The notes under the pieces are model-generated. The model worked only from the letters and a program-made list of their open reading frames with translations, was not told where the DNA came from and did not search any database. A DNA stretch of 64,000 nucleotides from Streptomyces harbinensis. GTDB taxonomy: Bacteria > Actinomycetota > Actinomycetes > Streptomycetales > Streptomycetaceae. Positions 1-8,858 of the stretch are shown piece after piece. The stretch lies in contig NZ_FPAB01000011.1 of assembly GCF_900116145.1 (NCBI RefSeq), positions 62,001 through 126,000 of the forward strand. Reading direction: 5' to 3'. The stretch's first letter is position 1. The number at the start of each line of letters is the position of its first letter. The position numbers and the translations under genes are program-made.

Positions 1-70
1 CCGTGAACGTCAGATCGTTCACGGCCGTCTTCGCGCCGTACCGCTTGGTCAGACCCGCCACCTCGATCAT
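1..70 (-). CDS. ABC transporter ATP-binding protein, N-terminal fragment
   Basis: Only the first 23 codons lie in the window; the gene runs off the left edge. Read from the ATG at 70 it begins MIEVAGLTKRYGAKTAV, the usual opening of an ABC ATPase, with the A-loop aromatic residue in TKRYG. The Walker motifs lie outside the window, so the substrate cannot be inferred. It is on the same strand as filP, separated from it by an 84-base gap containing a hairpin. Confidence 0.75.
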   Translation of the reverse strand, partial: MIEVAGLTKRYGAKTAVNDLTFT

Positions 71-83
71 GGATCGACGCTAG

Positions 84-131
84 AACGGCGCAGCCGCCGC
101 CGCCCGGTGGGGCGGCGACGGCTGCGCCGTT
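84..131. terminator. Hairpin between filP and the ABC gene
   Basis: A 13-bp perfect stem (arms 84-96 and 119-131, core CGGCGCAGCCG) encloses a GC-rich loop. It lies immediately after the filP stop in the direction of transcription, so it probably terminates filP mRNA. There is no U-run, as is common for actinomycete terminators. Confidence 0.6.
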
Positions 132-154
132 CGGGTGAGGCGGGCAGCCGCGGG

Positions 155-1096
155 TCAGCGCGACTGCTGGGCGGGCACGCCCTTGCTCAGGCCCTCGTCC
201 TCGTCGTCGTCCAGCGAGACCGCCGCGATCTGGGCACCGGTGAGGGTGGCCAGCATCTCGCGGACGTTGGTCAGCTGGGCGTTGATGCTGTCGCGGCGGT
301 TGGTCAGCGCCGCCAGCTCCCGCTCGGACTCGGTACGGATGCGCTCCGCCTTCGCGTTCGCGTCCGCCACGATGTCGTCGGCCTGGCGGGAGGCCGTCTC
401 CACCGTCTGGCGGGCCCGGCGGTCCGCGTCGGTGCGCAGCTTCTCCGCCTCCAGGCGCAGCTGCTCGGCGCGGTGCTCGATCTCCGCGAGCCGCTTCTCG
501 GCCTTGGCCTGACGGGACGCCAGGTCGCGCTCGGACTGCTCGCGGCGCTTGGCCAGGTTGGTCTCGAAGTCGGTCGCGGCCTGGGCGGCCTTGGCGCGGG
601 TGTCCTCGAAGAGGGCGTCCGCCTCCTCCCGCTTGGCCGCGGCGTTCTTCTCGGCCTCGGCGCGGGTGGCCGCCGCGTCGTCCTCGGCCTTCTCGATGAT
701 CCGCGCGCCGTCGTCCTCGGCCTTGGCCTTGCGCTCCTGCGCGTAGGACTCGGCGTCGTTGCGCACCTGCTGCGCGGCGGCCTCGGCCAGCTCACGGTGC
801 TGCTCGGCGGCCCGGCGGGCCTCCTCGCGCAGATCCTTCGCCTCCTCCTCGGCAAGACGCAGGATCTTCTCGACCCGCGCGCCGAGACCGGCGTAGGAGG
901 GCTCGGAATCCGAGATCTGGGCCTGGGCATTCTGCGTTTCGAGGTGAAGCTCCTCGATCCGCTTTTCCAGGGAGGTGATACGGGCGAGCGCGCTGTCGCG
1001 GTCCGATACGAGCTTGGTGATCCGGTCGTCCACCTGCCCGCGGTCGTAGCCGCGCCGCACGAGCTCGAAGCCGAAGGGGGAGGAAGTGTCGCTCAT
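155..1096 (-). CDS. filP: FilP, coiled-coil intermediate-filament-like cytoskeletal protein
   Basis: 313 residues starting MSDTSSPFGFELVRRGYD, almost entirely charged heptad-type coiled coil from about residue 20 to 290, rich in Ala, Glu and Arg (AEEEAKDLREEARRAAE and similar), with a short disordered tail. Length, N-terminus and position directly downstream of scy match Streptomyces FilP, formerly annotated as a cellulose-binding protein. FilP forms filaments that give stiffness near hyphal tips and works with DivIVA and Scy in polarity; this role is family knowledge. The ATG at 1096 is the first in frame after the 163-base gap from scy, which contains a possible separate promoter. Confidence 0.92.
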   Translation of the reverse strand: MSDTSSPFGFELVRRGYDRGQVDDRITKLVSDRDSALARITSLEKRIEELHLETQNAQAQISDSEPSYAGLGARVEKILRLAEEEAKDLREEARRAAEQHRELAEAAAQQVRNDAESYAQERKAKAEDDGARIIEKAEDDAAATRAEAEKNAAAKREEADALFEDTRAKAAQAATDFETNLAKRREQSERDLASRQAKAEKRLAEIEHRAEQLRLEAEKLRTDADRRARQTVETASRQADDIVADANAKAERIRTESERELAALTNRRDSINAQLTNVREMLATLTGAQIAAVSLDDDEDEGLSKGVPAQQSR

Positions 1097-1157
1097 GGGG
1101 TTCCTGTCGATTCAGACGGGGGTGCGTCAGGTTGTGAATGGGCCTGGGCGTTCAGCA

Positions 1158-1187
1158 ATCCTAGGGGGCGAAGCGGCGTGTCTTCGA
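1158..1187 (-). promoter_or_regulatory. Possible filP promoter
   Basis: On the minus strand a TAGGAT hexamer (1158-1163) is preceded, after 18 bases, by TCGAAG (1182-1187). This resembles a vegetative -10 with a weak -35 and would give filP its own transcript with a leader of about 55 bases, separate from scy readthrough. The evidence is pattern only. Confidence 0.35.
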
Positions 1188-1259
1188 GTGGATCCGGGCT
1201 TTGGTAGGGAGAATGTTCGCCCCAAACGCTCGAACGAGTGGTGTGGAATTCATCTCCGG

Positions 1260-4200
1260 TCAGCCCCGGGAGGGTTTTCCGCCGCCGGGACGGGGCGCGG
1301 CACCGGCACCGGCGCCCGCGGTGACCGTACCGAGGCCACCCGAACCACCGGAACCCTTACCGCCTTTGCCGCCGCCGGATTTCCCGCCGGCCTTCGCGGC
1401 GCCCTTGGGCTCCCCGAAGGAATCGAGCGCGGCGAGCACATCCTGCACGCGGGAGATCTCCGCGTTGATGTCCTCGCGGCGGCGGCTGAGCTTCTCCAGT
1501 TCGCGCTTGCTCTCCTCGACGGCCCGGCGCGCGTCCCGCTCGGCGTCGGAACGGATCTTCTGCGCCTCGCGCAGCACCTCGGAGCGCTTGCGCTCGGCGT
1601 CCTTCAGCAGACCCTCGGCCTTCTTCACGGCCGCGATCCGGACCTTGCTCGCCTCGGAGTTGGCGTCCGCGACCAGCTTCTCGGCCGCCTGGCGGGCCTC
1701 GGCGCGCTGCTCGTCGGCGGCGCGCATGAGCTTGTCGACCCGCTCGCCGGCGGCCCGGGTCTGCTCGGCCGACTCCCGGCGGGCCCGGTCGTGCAGCGCC
1801 TCGACCTCCGACTCGACCCGGGTCCGCAGTTCCTCGGCGCGCTCCCGGATACCGGCCGCGTCCCGGCGGGCCTCCTCCAGCAGCGTGTTGGCGTCCGCGC
1901 GGGCGCTCTCCACCAGCTCGCTGCCGGTGTCCTGGGCGTCCGAGACGACCCGGGCGGCCTCCTTGCGGGCCGCGGCCACCATGGTGTCGGACTGCTCCTC
2001 GGCGGTGGCGCTGATCCGACGCGCCTCCTCCTGCGCCTTGGACAGCAGCTCGTCGGCCTGCGCCGCCGCCTCGTTGCGCTTGCGGGACGCCTCGCGGCGG
2101 GCGCTGTCGGCCAGCGCGTCGGCGTCCGCACGGGTCCGCTCGGCGGCGGCCTCCGCCTCCGAGCGCACCCGGTCGGCCTCGGCGATGGCCTCCTTGACGG
2201 TGTGTTCGGCCAGCGCCTGGGCCGCTTCCTTCTCCTCCGCGGACTCGCGCAGGACGCGGGCCACCTCGCGCTCGGCCTCCGCGCGGTGCGTGGCGATCTC
2301 CGCCGCCGCCTCCTCGCGCAGCCCGGCCACCGAGTCCCGCTCGCGCTGCGCCTTGTGCTCGGCGGCGGCCACCAGCGTCTCGGCGCGCCGCTCGGCGTCG
2401 TCCACCTTGGCGCGGGCGGCGGCCAGCAGCTCCTCGCTCTGCTCGCGGGCCTCGGCCCGCTCGCGGTGCGCCGCGTCGTGCGCCTCGGCCAGCAGCCGGT
2501 CGGCCTCGGCCCGCAGCCGGGCGGCTTCCTCCTGCGCGTCGGCCAGCGCCTGCGCGGCCTCGGCGGCGGTGCGCTCGGCCGCGGCGGCGGCCCGCTCCCG
2601 TACCCGGTCGGCGGCGGCCTCCGCCTCCTGCCGCACCCGCTCGGCCTCGGCGGTGGCCTCGCCGCGCAGCCGCACGGCGTACTCCTCGCCCTCCACCCGG
2701 GTCCTGGCGGCGTCGGCGGTGGCCTCGTCCCGCAGCTGCTGGGCGGCCTGCTCGGCCTGCTCGGTCAGCTGGCGGATCCGCTCGGCGGCCTCGGCGCGCA
2801 GCCGCTCGGCCTCCGACGCGGCCTCGATGCGCAGCCGCTCGGCCTCCGAGCGCGCCTCGCCCAGCGCCTCCTCGGCGGCGGTGACCCGGCTCTCGGCCTC
2901 CTCGCGCAGCCGGTCCAGCTCGCGCTGGGCGGCCTCCCGCTCGGCACGGGTGGCCTCCTTGGTCTCCTCGCGCAGCCGGCGGGCGGCCTCCTCGGCCTCC
3001 GTGGTGGTGCGCTCGGCCTGCCCGGTGGCCTCGGCCACCAGCGACTCGGCCTCGGTACGCGCCCGGGACAGCGCCTGCTCGGCCTGGTTGCGCAGCGTGG
3101 TGGCGCGCTCGATCGCCTCGGTCCGTACCCGCTCGCTCTCGGCGGTGGCGCCGGCCCGGGTCTCCTCCGCGTCGGACTTGGCCTGCGCCAGCAGCTCCTC
3201 GGCGCGGGCGGCGGCCTCCTCGATCTTCGCGGCGGCGTCCCGGCGGGCCTCGGCGCGGATCGCCTCGCCCTCCTCGACGGCCTCCGCCCGCAGCTGCTCG
3301 GCCTCGCCGCGCAGCCGCCGCGCCTCCTCCTGGAGCTCGACGGTCTTGGCCCGGTACTCCTTGGTGTCGTCCTGGGCCGCGCCCTTGAGCTGCTCGGCGA
3401 CGTCGTGCGCCTCGGCGCGCAGCCGGTCGGCCTCGGCCTCGGCGGCCTCGCGCAGCCGCTCGGCCTCCTCGGTGGCCGCCTTGGTGGTCTCCTGGGCCTC
3501 CTTGGCGGCCTTGTTCAGCACCTCCTCGGCGGTGCGGGCGGCCTCCGCCAGCTGGGCGGCGTACTCCTCGGCGGCCTTGGAACGGGCCTCCTCGGCGGCC
3601 TCGGAGGTCAGCTGCTCCGCCTTCGCCTGCGCGTCGGCCAGTACCTGCTCGGCCTCGGCGCGGCGCCGCTCGGCGTCCCGGGTGGCCTCGGACACCATCC
3701 GGGCGACCTCGGCCTTGGCGGTGGCGGAGCGCTGCTCGTACTCGCTCTCGCCGGCCGCCCGCCGCTTCTCGGCCTCCTCGGTGGCCTCGGCCAGCAGCTG
3801 CTCGGCGTCCTCCTTGGCGGTGCGCAGCACCGACTTGGCCTGCTCCAGGCGCTCCTCGGCCTTGCGCACCAGCGCGGTGGTCTCGCGGCGGCCGGTCTCC
3901 GCCTCCTGCGCGGTGGCGGTGCGCAGCCGCTCGGCGTGCTCGGCGGCCTCCTGGGCCTGGGCGTTGGCCTGGGCCAGCAGCCGCTCGGCGTCGGCGCGGG
4001 AGCGGCGCAGCAGGTCCTCGGCCTCGGCGCGGGCGGTGCGCTCCTCCAGAGCGGCGCGCTGCCGGGACTCCTCGGTCAGCCGGTGCGCCTCGGCGCGGGC
4101 CTGGGCGATGGTGCGCTCGTGCTCGGCCCTGGTCTCCTCCATGAGCCGGCGGGCCTGGGACTCGCTGCGGGCGCGCAGCTGCTCGGCCCAGGCGACGTTC

Positions 4201-4628
4201 TCGTTGACGTGGGATTCGACGGTGGAGCGGCGCTGCGCCAGCTCCTCGTCGAGCCGCTGCCGGCGGGCGACCGCCTCGGCGTGCAGCTCGGCCTCCATCC
4301 GGGCGCGCGCCTCGGACTGCTCCTGCTGGACGCGCTGGGCGCGGGTGCGTGCCTCGCGCAGCTCGCGCTCGGCCTCCACCCGCATGGCGTCGGCCTGGTG
4401 CTGGGCGTTGCGCAGCAGCTGCTCGGCGTGCCCGCCGGGGTCGGCGTAGGCGGGGCGCACCGCCAGCACCCGCCGGACCTCGTGCAGCTTGGCGCGCAGC
4501 ACCTCGACCTGGTAGCCGAGGTCGTCGGCATGGTCGACCGCCTTCTCCCGCTCCTTCTTCAGCCGTTCCATCTCGGCTTCGAAACGAGAGAGGTGGTCGT
4601 CAGCCTGCACGCTGTCGTAGCCCCGCAC
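1260..4628 (-). CDS. scy: Scy, long coiled-coil polarity scaffold protein
   Basis: 1122 residues. It starts at GTG 4628 with VRGYDSVQADDHLSRFEAE, a short DivIVA-like N-terminal segment, then about 1000 residues of Glu/Ala/Arg-rich coiled coil with a recurrent pattern of the type AEERLRxEAExEA, and ends in a Gly/Lys/Pro-rich tail. Scy organises the tip-organising centre, recruits DivIVA and FilP and influences branching (family knowledge). It lies between the epimerase gene and filP on the same strand, a conserved Streptomyces order. It appears shorter than the roughly 1300-residue S. coelicolor protein as I recall it, which fits a variable number of repeats. Long frames on the opposite strand here are codon-bias shadows. 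Confidence 0.92.
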   Translation of the reverse strand: MRGYDSVQADDHLSRFEAEMERLKKEREKAVDHADDLGYQVEVLRAKLHEVRRVLAVRPAYADPGGHAEQLLRNAQHQADAMRVEAERELREARTRAQRVQQEQSEARARMEAELHAEAVARRQRLDEELAQRRSTVESHVNENVAWAEQLRARSESQARRLMEETRAEHERTIAQARAEAHRLTEESRQRAALEERTARAEAEDLLRRSRADAERLLAQANAQAQEAAEHAERLRTATAQEAETGRRETTALVRKAEERLEQAKSVLRTAKEDAEQLLAEATEEAEKRRAAGESEYEQRSATAKAEVARMVSEATRDAERRRAEAEQVLADAQAKAEQLTSEAAEEARSKAAEEYAAQLAEAARTAEEVLNKAAKEAQETTKAATEEAERLREAAEAEADRLRAEAHDVAEQLKGAAQDDTKEYRAKTVELQEEARRLRGEAEQLRAEAVEEGEAIRAEARRDAAAKIEEAAARAEELLAQAKSDAEETRAGATAESERVRTEAIERATTLRNQAEQALSRARTEAESLVAEATGQAERTTTEAEEAARRLREETKEATRAEREAAQRELDRLREEAESRVTAAEEALGEARSEAERLRIEAASEAERLRAEAAERIRQLTEQAEQAAQQLRDEATADAARTRVEGEEYAVRLRGEATAEAERVRQEAEAAADRVRERAAAAAERTAAEAAQALADAQEEAARLRAEADRLLAEAHDAAHRERAEAREQSEELLAAARAKVDDAERRAETLVAAAEHKAQRERDSVAGLREEAAAEIATHRAEAEREVARVLRESAEEKEAAQALAEHTVKEAIAEADRVRSEAEAAAERTRADADALADSARREASRKRNEAAAQADELLSKAQEEARRISATAEEQSDTMVAAARKEAARVVSDAQDTGSELVESARADANTLLEEARRDAAGIRERAEELRTRVESEVEALHDRARRESAEQTRAAGERVDKLMRAADEQRAEARQAAEKLVADANSEASKVRIAAVKKAEGLLKDAERKRSEVLREAQKIRSDAERDARRAVEESKRELEKLSRRREDINAEISRVQDVLAALDSFGEPKGAAKAGGKSGGGKGGKGSGGSGGLGTVTAGAGAGAAPRPGGGKPSRG

Positions 4629-4811
4629 CGCGCGGTCCCATCCGTCCCCTGGTCGTGGTTAAGGGTGATCCGGTTCCGGCCGCTGTCCGCTGGAGCGTGG
4701 AGTGGAGCACCAGTACGGGCCGCCGCCGGTCGGAGTTCTTCGCCGGACAGGGGTGTCGAGAGTGAGCCCCATGCCCCGGCCCGGCCACTCTACCGGCCGG
4801 TGCAGCCTGCG

Positions 4812-5264
4812 TCAGTGGCCCGAGGCCCCTTCAACAGCCTTGGGCGGGACGGCGGTGACCAGTTCTGTGAGCACTCCGTGACAGTCCTTCGGGTGCAGGA
4901 AGGTGATCCGGGAGCCCATGGACCCGGCGCGGGGCGTGTCGTAGAGCACCCGTACCCCCGCCTGCCTGGCGGTTTCGGCGTCCGCCTCGACATCGGCGGT
5001 GCCGAAGGCGATGTGATGCACTCCTTCACCGTTCTTCGCGAGCCATTTACCGACCGGGCTGTCGGCGTCCAGCGGCTGGAGGAGCTGGATCCAGGAGGCG
5101 CCGCCGTCGTCGGTGCCGTTGATGCGCAGCATGGCCTCGCGCACCCCCTGTTCCTCGTTGACCTCGGTGTGGAAGACCTCGAAGCCGTAGGTGGTCCGGT
5201 AGAACGCGGCGGTGGCGTCCAGGTCGGTGCAGGCGATTCCGATGTGATCGATGCGCGTCAGCAT
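4812..5264 (-). CDS. mce: Methylmalonyl-CoA epimerase
   Basis: 150 residues starting MLTRIDHIGIACTDLDATAAFYR, a VOC-fold protein with two beta-alpha-beta-beta-beta modules. Metal-binding positions of the family are visible: His in the first strand (RIDHIG), Gln in SWIQLLQP, His in GVHHIAFG and Glu in GVLTELV. It interconverts (2R)- and (2S)-methylmalonyl-CoA, linking propionyl-CoA carboxylation to the B12-dependent mutase and supplying extender units for polyketides. The ATG at 5264 is chosen because the family starts two or three residues before the IDHIG strand. It sits upstream of scy on the same strand and is divergent from the thiolase gene. Confidence 0.93.
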   Translation of the reverse strand: MLTRIDHIGIACTDLDATAAFYRTTYGFEVFHTEVNEEQGVREAMLRINGTDDGGASWIQLLQPLDADSPVGKWLAKNGEGVHHIAFGTADVEADAETARQAGVRVLYDTPRAGSMGSRITFLHPKDCHGVLTELVTAVPPKAVEGASGH

Positions 5265-5371
5265 GGGACCAGTGGATCGCCACGCGCGGTGACCGCGCAA
5301 CGTGCCCACCGTCACATTTCCGTGACGGTGACCGGCGGGTGGGCGACTGCGTACATTGACAGCACCGTGAT

Positions 5372-5387
5372 GTGAACGGCCGTTCAC
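5372..5387. promoter_or_regulatory. 16-bp perfect palindrome, candidate operator
   Basis: GTGAACGGCCGTTCAC is a perfect palindrome in the 166-base gap between the divergent epimerase and thiolase genes, just downstream of a TTGACA at 5356-5361. Position and symmetry fit a dimeric repressor acting on the thiolase-meaB operon. The regulator is unknown and no regulator gene is adjacent. Confidence 0.5.
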
Positions 5388-5430
5388 GCCGGAAGGTTCG
5401 CCAGCACATGTTCCCGGGCAAAGGAGCCGC

Positions 5431-6639
5431 ATGATGTCTGCCAACGCTTCCCCCCTCACGTCGGTGATCGTGGCGGGGGCCCGCACCCCGATGGGCCGCC
5501 TGCTCGGCTCGCTCAAGGACTTCAGCGGCGCCGAACTGGGGGGCTTCGCCATCCGGGCGGCGCTGGAGCGGGCCGGGATCACCGGCGACCGGGTGCAGTA
5601 TGTGATCATGGGGCAGGTGCTCCAGGCCGGGGCCGGGCAGCTCCCGGCGCGGCAGGCCGCCGTGCACGCCGGTATCCCGATGACCGTGCCGGCCCTGACC
5701 GTCAACAAGGTCTGCCTGTCCGGGCTCGACGCCATCGCGCTGGCCGACCAGCTGATCCGGGCCGGCGAGTTCGACGTGATCGTCGCGGGCGGCCAGGAGT
5801 CCATGACGAACGCCCCGCATCTGCTGCCGGGCTCCCGGGCCGGCTACAAGTACGGCGCGGTCGAGGTGCTGGACTCGATGGCCCGCGACGGGCTGACCGA
5901 CGCCTTCGAGGGCATCGCCATGGGGGAGTCCACCGAGGCGCACAACGACCGGCTGGGTATCGGCCGCGCCGAGCAGGACGAGATCGCGGCGGCCTCCCAC
6001 CGGCGGGCCGCCGAGGCGCGCAAGAACGGGCTGTTCGCCACCGAGATCACCCCGGTCGCCGTACCGCAGCGCAAGGGCGATCCGCTGATCGTGGACGCGG
6101 ACGAGGGCATCCGCCCCGACACCACGGTGGAGACGCTGGGCCGGCTGCGGCCGGCGTTCCGGCCGGACGGCACCATCACCGCCGGTTCCGCCTCCCAGAT
6201 CTCCGACGGCGCCGCCGCCGTGGTGGTGATGTCGAAGGCGAAGGCGGAGGAACTGGGCCTGGAGTGGATCGCCGAGATCGGCGCGCACGGGAACGTCGCC
6301 GGGCCGGACAACTCGCTGCACTCGCAGCCCTCGAACGCGATCCTGCACGCGCTGCGCAAGGACGGCCTGGAGGTGGGCGACCTCGATCTGGTGGAGATCA
6401 ACGAGGCGTTCGCCGCGGTGGCGGCGCAGTCAATGAAGGATCTCGGAATTGGCCACGAAAGGGTGAATGTGAACGGCGGGGCGATTGCCCTGGGTCACCC
6501 GATCGGGGCATCCGGGGCGCGGATCGTGCTCCATCTCGCGCTGGAGCTCGCCCGGCGCGGCGGCGGCACCGGCGCCGCCGCGCTGTGCGGCGGCGGCGGC
6601 CAGGGCGACGCCCTCATCCTGCGGGTGCCGCGCCGATGA
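5431..6639 (+). CDS. Acetyl-CoA C-acetyltransferase (thiolase II)
   Basis: 402 residues, the normal thiolase length. The nucleophilic Cys is at residue 95 (VNKVCLSGLD), the His of the NGGAIALGHPIGASG motif is near 356, and the second catalytic Cys near 386 lies in ALCGGGGQG. It condenses two acetyl-CoA to acetoacetyl-CoA, or does the reverse thiolysis. A Shine-Dalgarno AAAGGAG precedes the ATG at 5431; the next codon is also ATG and could be the true start. The stop overlaps the meaB start as ATGA, so the two are translationally coupled, tying it to acyl-CoA metabolism. Confidence 0.93.
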   Translation: MMSANASPLTSVIVAGARTPMGRLLGSLKDFSGAELGGFAIRAALERAGITGDRVQYVIMGQVLQAGAGQLPARQAAVHAGIPMTVPALTVNKVCLSGLDAIALADQLIRAGEFDVIVAGGQESMTNAPHLLPGSRAGYKYGAVEVLDSMARDGLTDAFEGIAMGESTEAHNDRLGIGRAEQDEIAAASHRRAAEARKNGLFATEITPVAVPQRKGDPLIVDADEGIRPDTTVETLGRLRPAFRPDGTITAGSASQISDGAAAVVVMSKAKAEELGLEWIAEIGAHGNVAGPDNSLHSQPSNAILHALRKDGLEVGDLDLVEINEAFAAVAAQSMKDLGIGHERVNVNGGAIALGHPIGASGARIVLHLALELARRGGGTGAAALCGGGGQGDALILRVPRR

Positions 6640-7613
6640 GCGGCGCGGGGGCACGCACCGTGGACGTACCCGATCTCGTGGCCCGCGCCCGGCGCGGCGA
6701 CCCGCGCGCGGTGGCCCGGCTCATCTCCGTGGTGGAGGGCGGCGCCCCCCAGCTGCGCGAGGTGATGGCGGCGCTCGCCCCGCACAGCGGCGGCGCCTAC
6801 GTCATCGGCCTCACCGGCTCGCCCGGCGTCGGCAAGTCCACCTGCACCTCCGCGCTCACCACCGCCTACCGCCGGGCCGGGAAACGGGTCGGGGTGCTCG
6901 CCGTCGACCCGTCCTCCCCGTTCTCCGGCGGCGCGCTGCTGGGCGACCGGGTGCGGATGAACGACCACGCCTCCGACCCCGGCGTCTACATCCGCTCCAT
7001 GGCCACCCGGGGCCGCCTCGGCGGCCTCGCCGAGGCCGCCCCGCAGGCCGTCCGGGTGCTGGACGCGGCCGGCTGCGAGGTGATCCTGGTGGAGACCGTG
7101 GGGGTCGGGCAGTCGGAGGTGGAGATCGCCTCCCAGGCCGACACCACCGTGGTGCTGCTCGCTCCCGGCATGGGCGACGGCATCCAGGCCGCCAAGGCCG
7201 GAATCCTGGAGATCGGCGACGTCTTCGTCGTCAACAAGGCCGACCGGGACGGCGCCGACGCCACCGTCCGCGAGCTGAACCACATGCTCGGCCTGGGCGC
7301 GCCGCGCGGCCCCGGCGACTGGCGCCCCACCGTCACCAAGACCGTGGCGGCGCACGGCGAGGGCGTGGACGACGTGGTGGCCGCGCTGGACAAGCACCGG
7401 GCGTGGATGGAGGAGCACGGCGAACTCACCGCCCGCCGCACCCGGCGCGCCGCCCGGGAGATCGAGTCCATCGCGGTGACGGCGCTGCGCGCCCGCATCG
7501 CCGACATCGGCGGCGACCACCGGCTGGGCGCCCTCTCCGCCCGCATCGTCGCCGGCGAACTGGACCCGTACGCGGCGGCCGACGCGCTGCTGGCGGAGGT
7601 GACCGGCCGGTGA
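6636..7613 (+). CDS. meaB: MeaB/ArgK-type G3E GTPase, methylmalonyl-CoA mutase chaperone
   Basis: 325 residues. The P-loop GSPGVGKST is at residues 61-69, followed by the Walker B/switch region (VILVETVGVGQSEVEIA) and the base-recognition motif NKAD. MeaB proteins gate cofactor loading and protect B12-dependent acyl-CoA mutases from inactivation (family knowledge). The start overlaps the thiolase stop (ATGA), and the stop overlaps the GTG of the next gene (GTGA), so three genes are co-translated. The likely clients are methylmalonyl-CoA mutase, encoded elsewhere, and isobutyryl-CoA mutase, whose large subunit is encoded at 44731. Confidence 0.93.
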   Translation: MSGAGARTVDVPDLVARARRGDPRAVARLISVVEGGAPQLREVMAALAPHSGGAYVIGLTGSPGVGKSTCTSALTTAYRRAGKRVGVLAVDPSSPFSGGALLGDRVRMNDHASDPGVYIRSMATRGRLGGLAEAAPQAVRVLDAAGCEVILVETVGVGQSEVEIASQADTTVVLLAPGMGDGIQAAKAGILEIGDVFVVNKADRDGADATVRELNHMLGLGAPRGPGDWRPTVTKTVAAHGEGVDDVVAALDKHRAWMEEHGELTARRTRRAAREIESIAVTALRARIADIGGDHRLGALSARIVAGELDPYAAADALLAEVTGR

Positions 7614-8797
7614 CGGCACACCCCGCCGCCCCCGGGGAGGCCGGCCCGGCGACCGGGCCGGCCACCCTGCCCGAGCCCGGCTTCCCGCCCGAGGAGTACG
7701 CGCAGCGGCTGTTCACCGCCCGCGCCGCCATGGAACGGCACGGGTTCGACGCCCTGCTCGTCACCGCCCCCGAGGACGTCCACTACCTGTGCGGCCTCGA
7801 CCACCAGGGCCACTTCGCGCTCACCGCCCTGGTGGTGCCGCTGTACGGCAGACCGGTGCTGATCGAACGCGCCATGGAGACCCCCACCGCCCTCGCCCAG
7901 ACCCACGGCGTGACCCACCACGGCTACGACGACGCCACCGACCCTGCCGACGCCCTGCTGGAAGCGCTCACCCCGCTCCTCCCGGACGCCCCCGTCGTCG
8001 GCTACCAGCCCGCCTCGCTCAGCCTGCCGCCCGCCGCCTGGGACCGGCTGCGGACGGCGGCGGGCATCGTCTGGACCGACGGCCAGGACCTGCTCGGCGG
8101 CCAGCGCGCCGTCCACACCCCGCGCGAGATCGCTCGCATCCGCGAGGCCGCCCGGCTCTCCGACACCGCCATGGCCGCCGGCCTGGACGCGGCGGGCGCC
8201 GGAGCGGGCGAACACGAGATCGCCGCCGCCGTCTACGCGGCCATGCTGACCGCGGGCGGCGACCTGCCCGCCTTCGCCCCGCTGGTCCGCGACACCGGCC
8301 GCCTCGACCGGGAACACCTCACCTGGTCACGGCGCCGCCTCGGACCCGGCGACGGCGTCTTCCTCGAACTCTCCGCCGCCCGGGGCCGCTACCACGCCCC
8401 CCTCGCCCGGCTCCGCCCCGCCCCCGGCACCCCCGGAGCGGCCCGGGCCGCCGCCACCTCCCGCGCCGCCATGGACGCGCTGTGCGCGGCGCTGCGCCCC
8501 GGCGCCACCGCCGAACAGGTCTTCCACACCTGGCGCACGGTCATCGAGACGGCCACCGGCGAACCGTACGCGCGCCACCACTGCGGCTACCTGGTCGGCA
8601 TCGGCTTCCCACCCGGCTGGATGGGCGGCACCCGCACCCTGCGCCCCGGCAACACCATGGAACTGCGCGCCGGGATGACCTTCCACGTCCAGTCCTGGCT
8701 ACTGGACACGGCGCTGGGCACCTACGCCTTCTCCGACACGGCCCTGGTCACCGAGGACGCCTGCGAGGTCCTCACCCGGACCCCGCACCCGGGGTGA
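7610..8797 (+). CDS. M24 (creatinase/aminopeptidase P-like) family hydrolase
   Basis: 395 residues starting at GTG 7610, which overlaps the meaB stop. There is an N-terminal creatinase-type domain (about 30-165) and a C-terminal pita-bread domain (about 170-385). The dimetal aspartates of true Xaa-Pro peptidases are not visible: the corresponding strand reads GDGVFLELSAARGRYHAPLAR, as in creatinase and ectoine-hydrolase-like members. The downstream HHCGYLVGIGFPPGWM segment keeps the family His. It is therefore likely a C-N hydrolase on a small amidine or amide rather than a peptidase. Coupling to meaB is unexplained. Confidence 0.82.
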   Translation: MTAHPAAPGEAGPATGPATLPEPGFPPEEYAQRLFTARAAMERHGFDALLVTAPEDVHYLCGLDHQGHFALTALVVPLYGRPVLIERAMETPTALAQTHGVTHHGYDDATDPADALLEALTPLLPDAPVVGYQPASLSLPPAAWDRLRTAAGIVWTDGQDLLGGQRAVHTPREIARIREAARLSDTAMAAGLDAAGAGAGEHEIAAAVYAAMLTAGGDLPAFAPLVRDTGRLDREHLTWSRRRLGPGDGVFLELSAARGRYHAPLARLRPAPGTPGAARAAATSRAAMDALCAALRPGATAEQVFHTWRTVIETATGEPYARHHCGYLVGIGFPPGWMGGTRTLRPGNTMELRAGMTFHVQSWLLDTALGTYAFSDTALVTEDACEVLTRTPHPG

Positions 8798-8858
8798 GCC
8801 GCGTTCGCCTGCGCCCCGCGTCGGCGGCCCCGCGCGCGAGACATGGAACACCGGGCCA

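Noticed and set aside
1..24. Inverted repeat CCGTGAACG/CGTTCACGG near the left edge, sharing half-sites with the palindrome at 5372
   Set aside because: It lies inside the coding region of the ABC ATPase and has a different spacer (6 versus 2 bases); probably coincidence of coding sequence.
1086..5375. Very long plus-strand frames opposite filP, scy and the epimerase gene
   Set aside because: Translations are Gly/Leu/Arg- or Ser/Ala-rich shadows of coiled-coil codons; the minus strand has clear FilP, Scy and epimerase with family signatures and conserved order.
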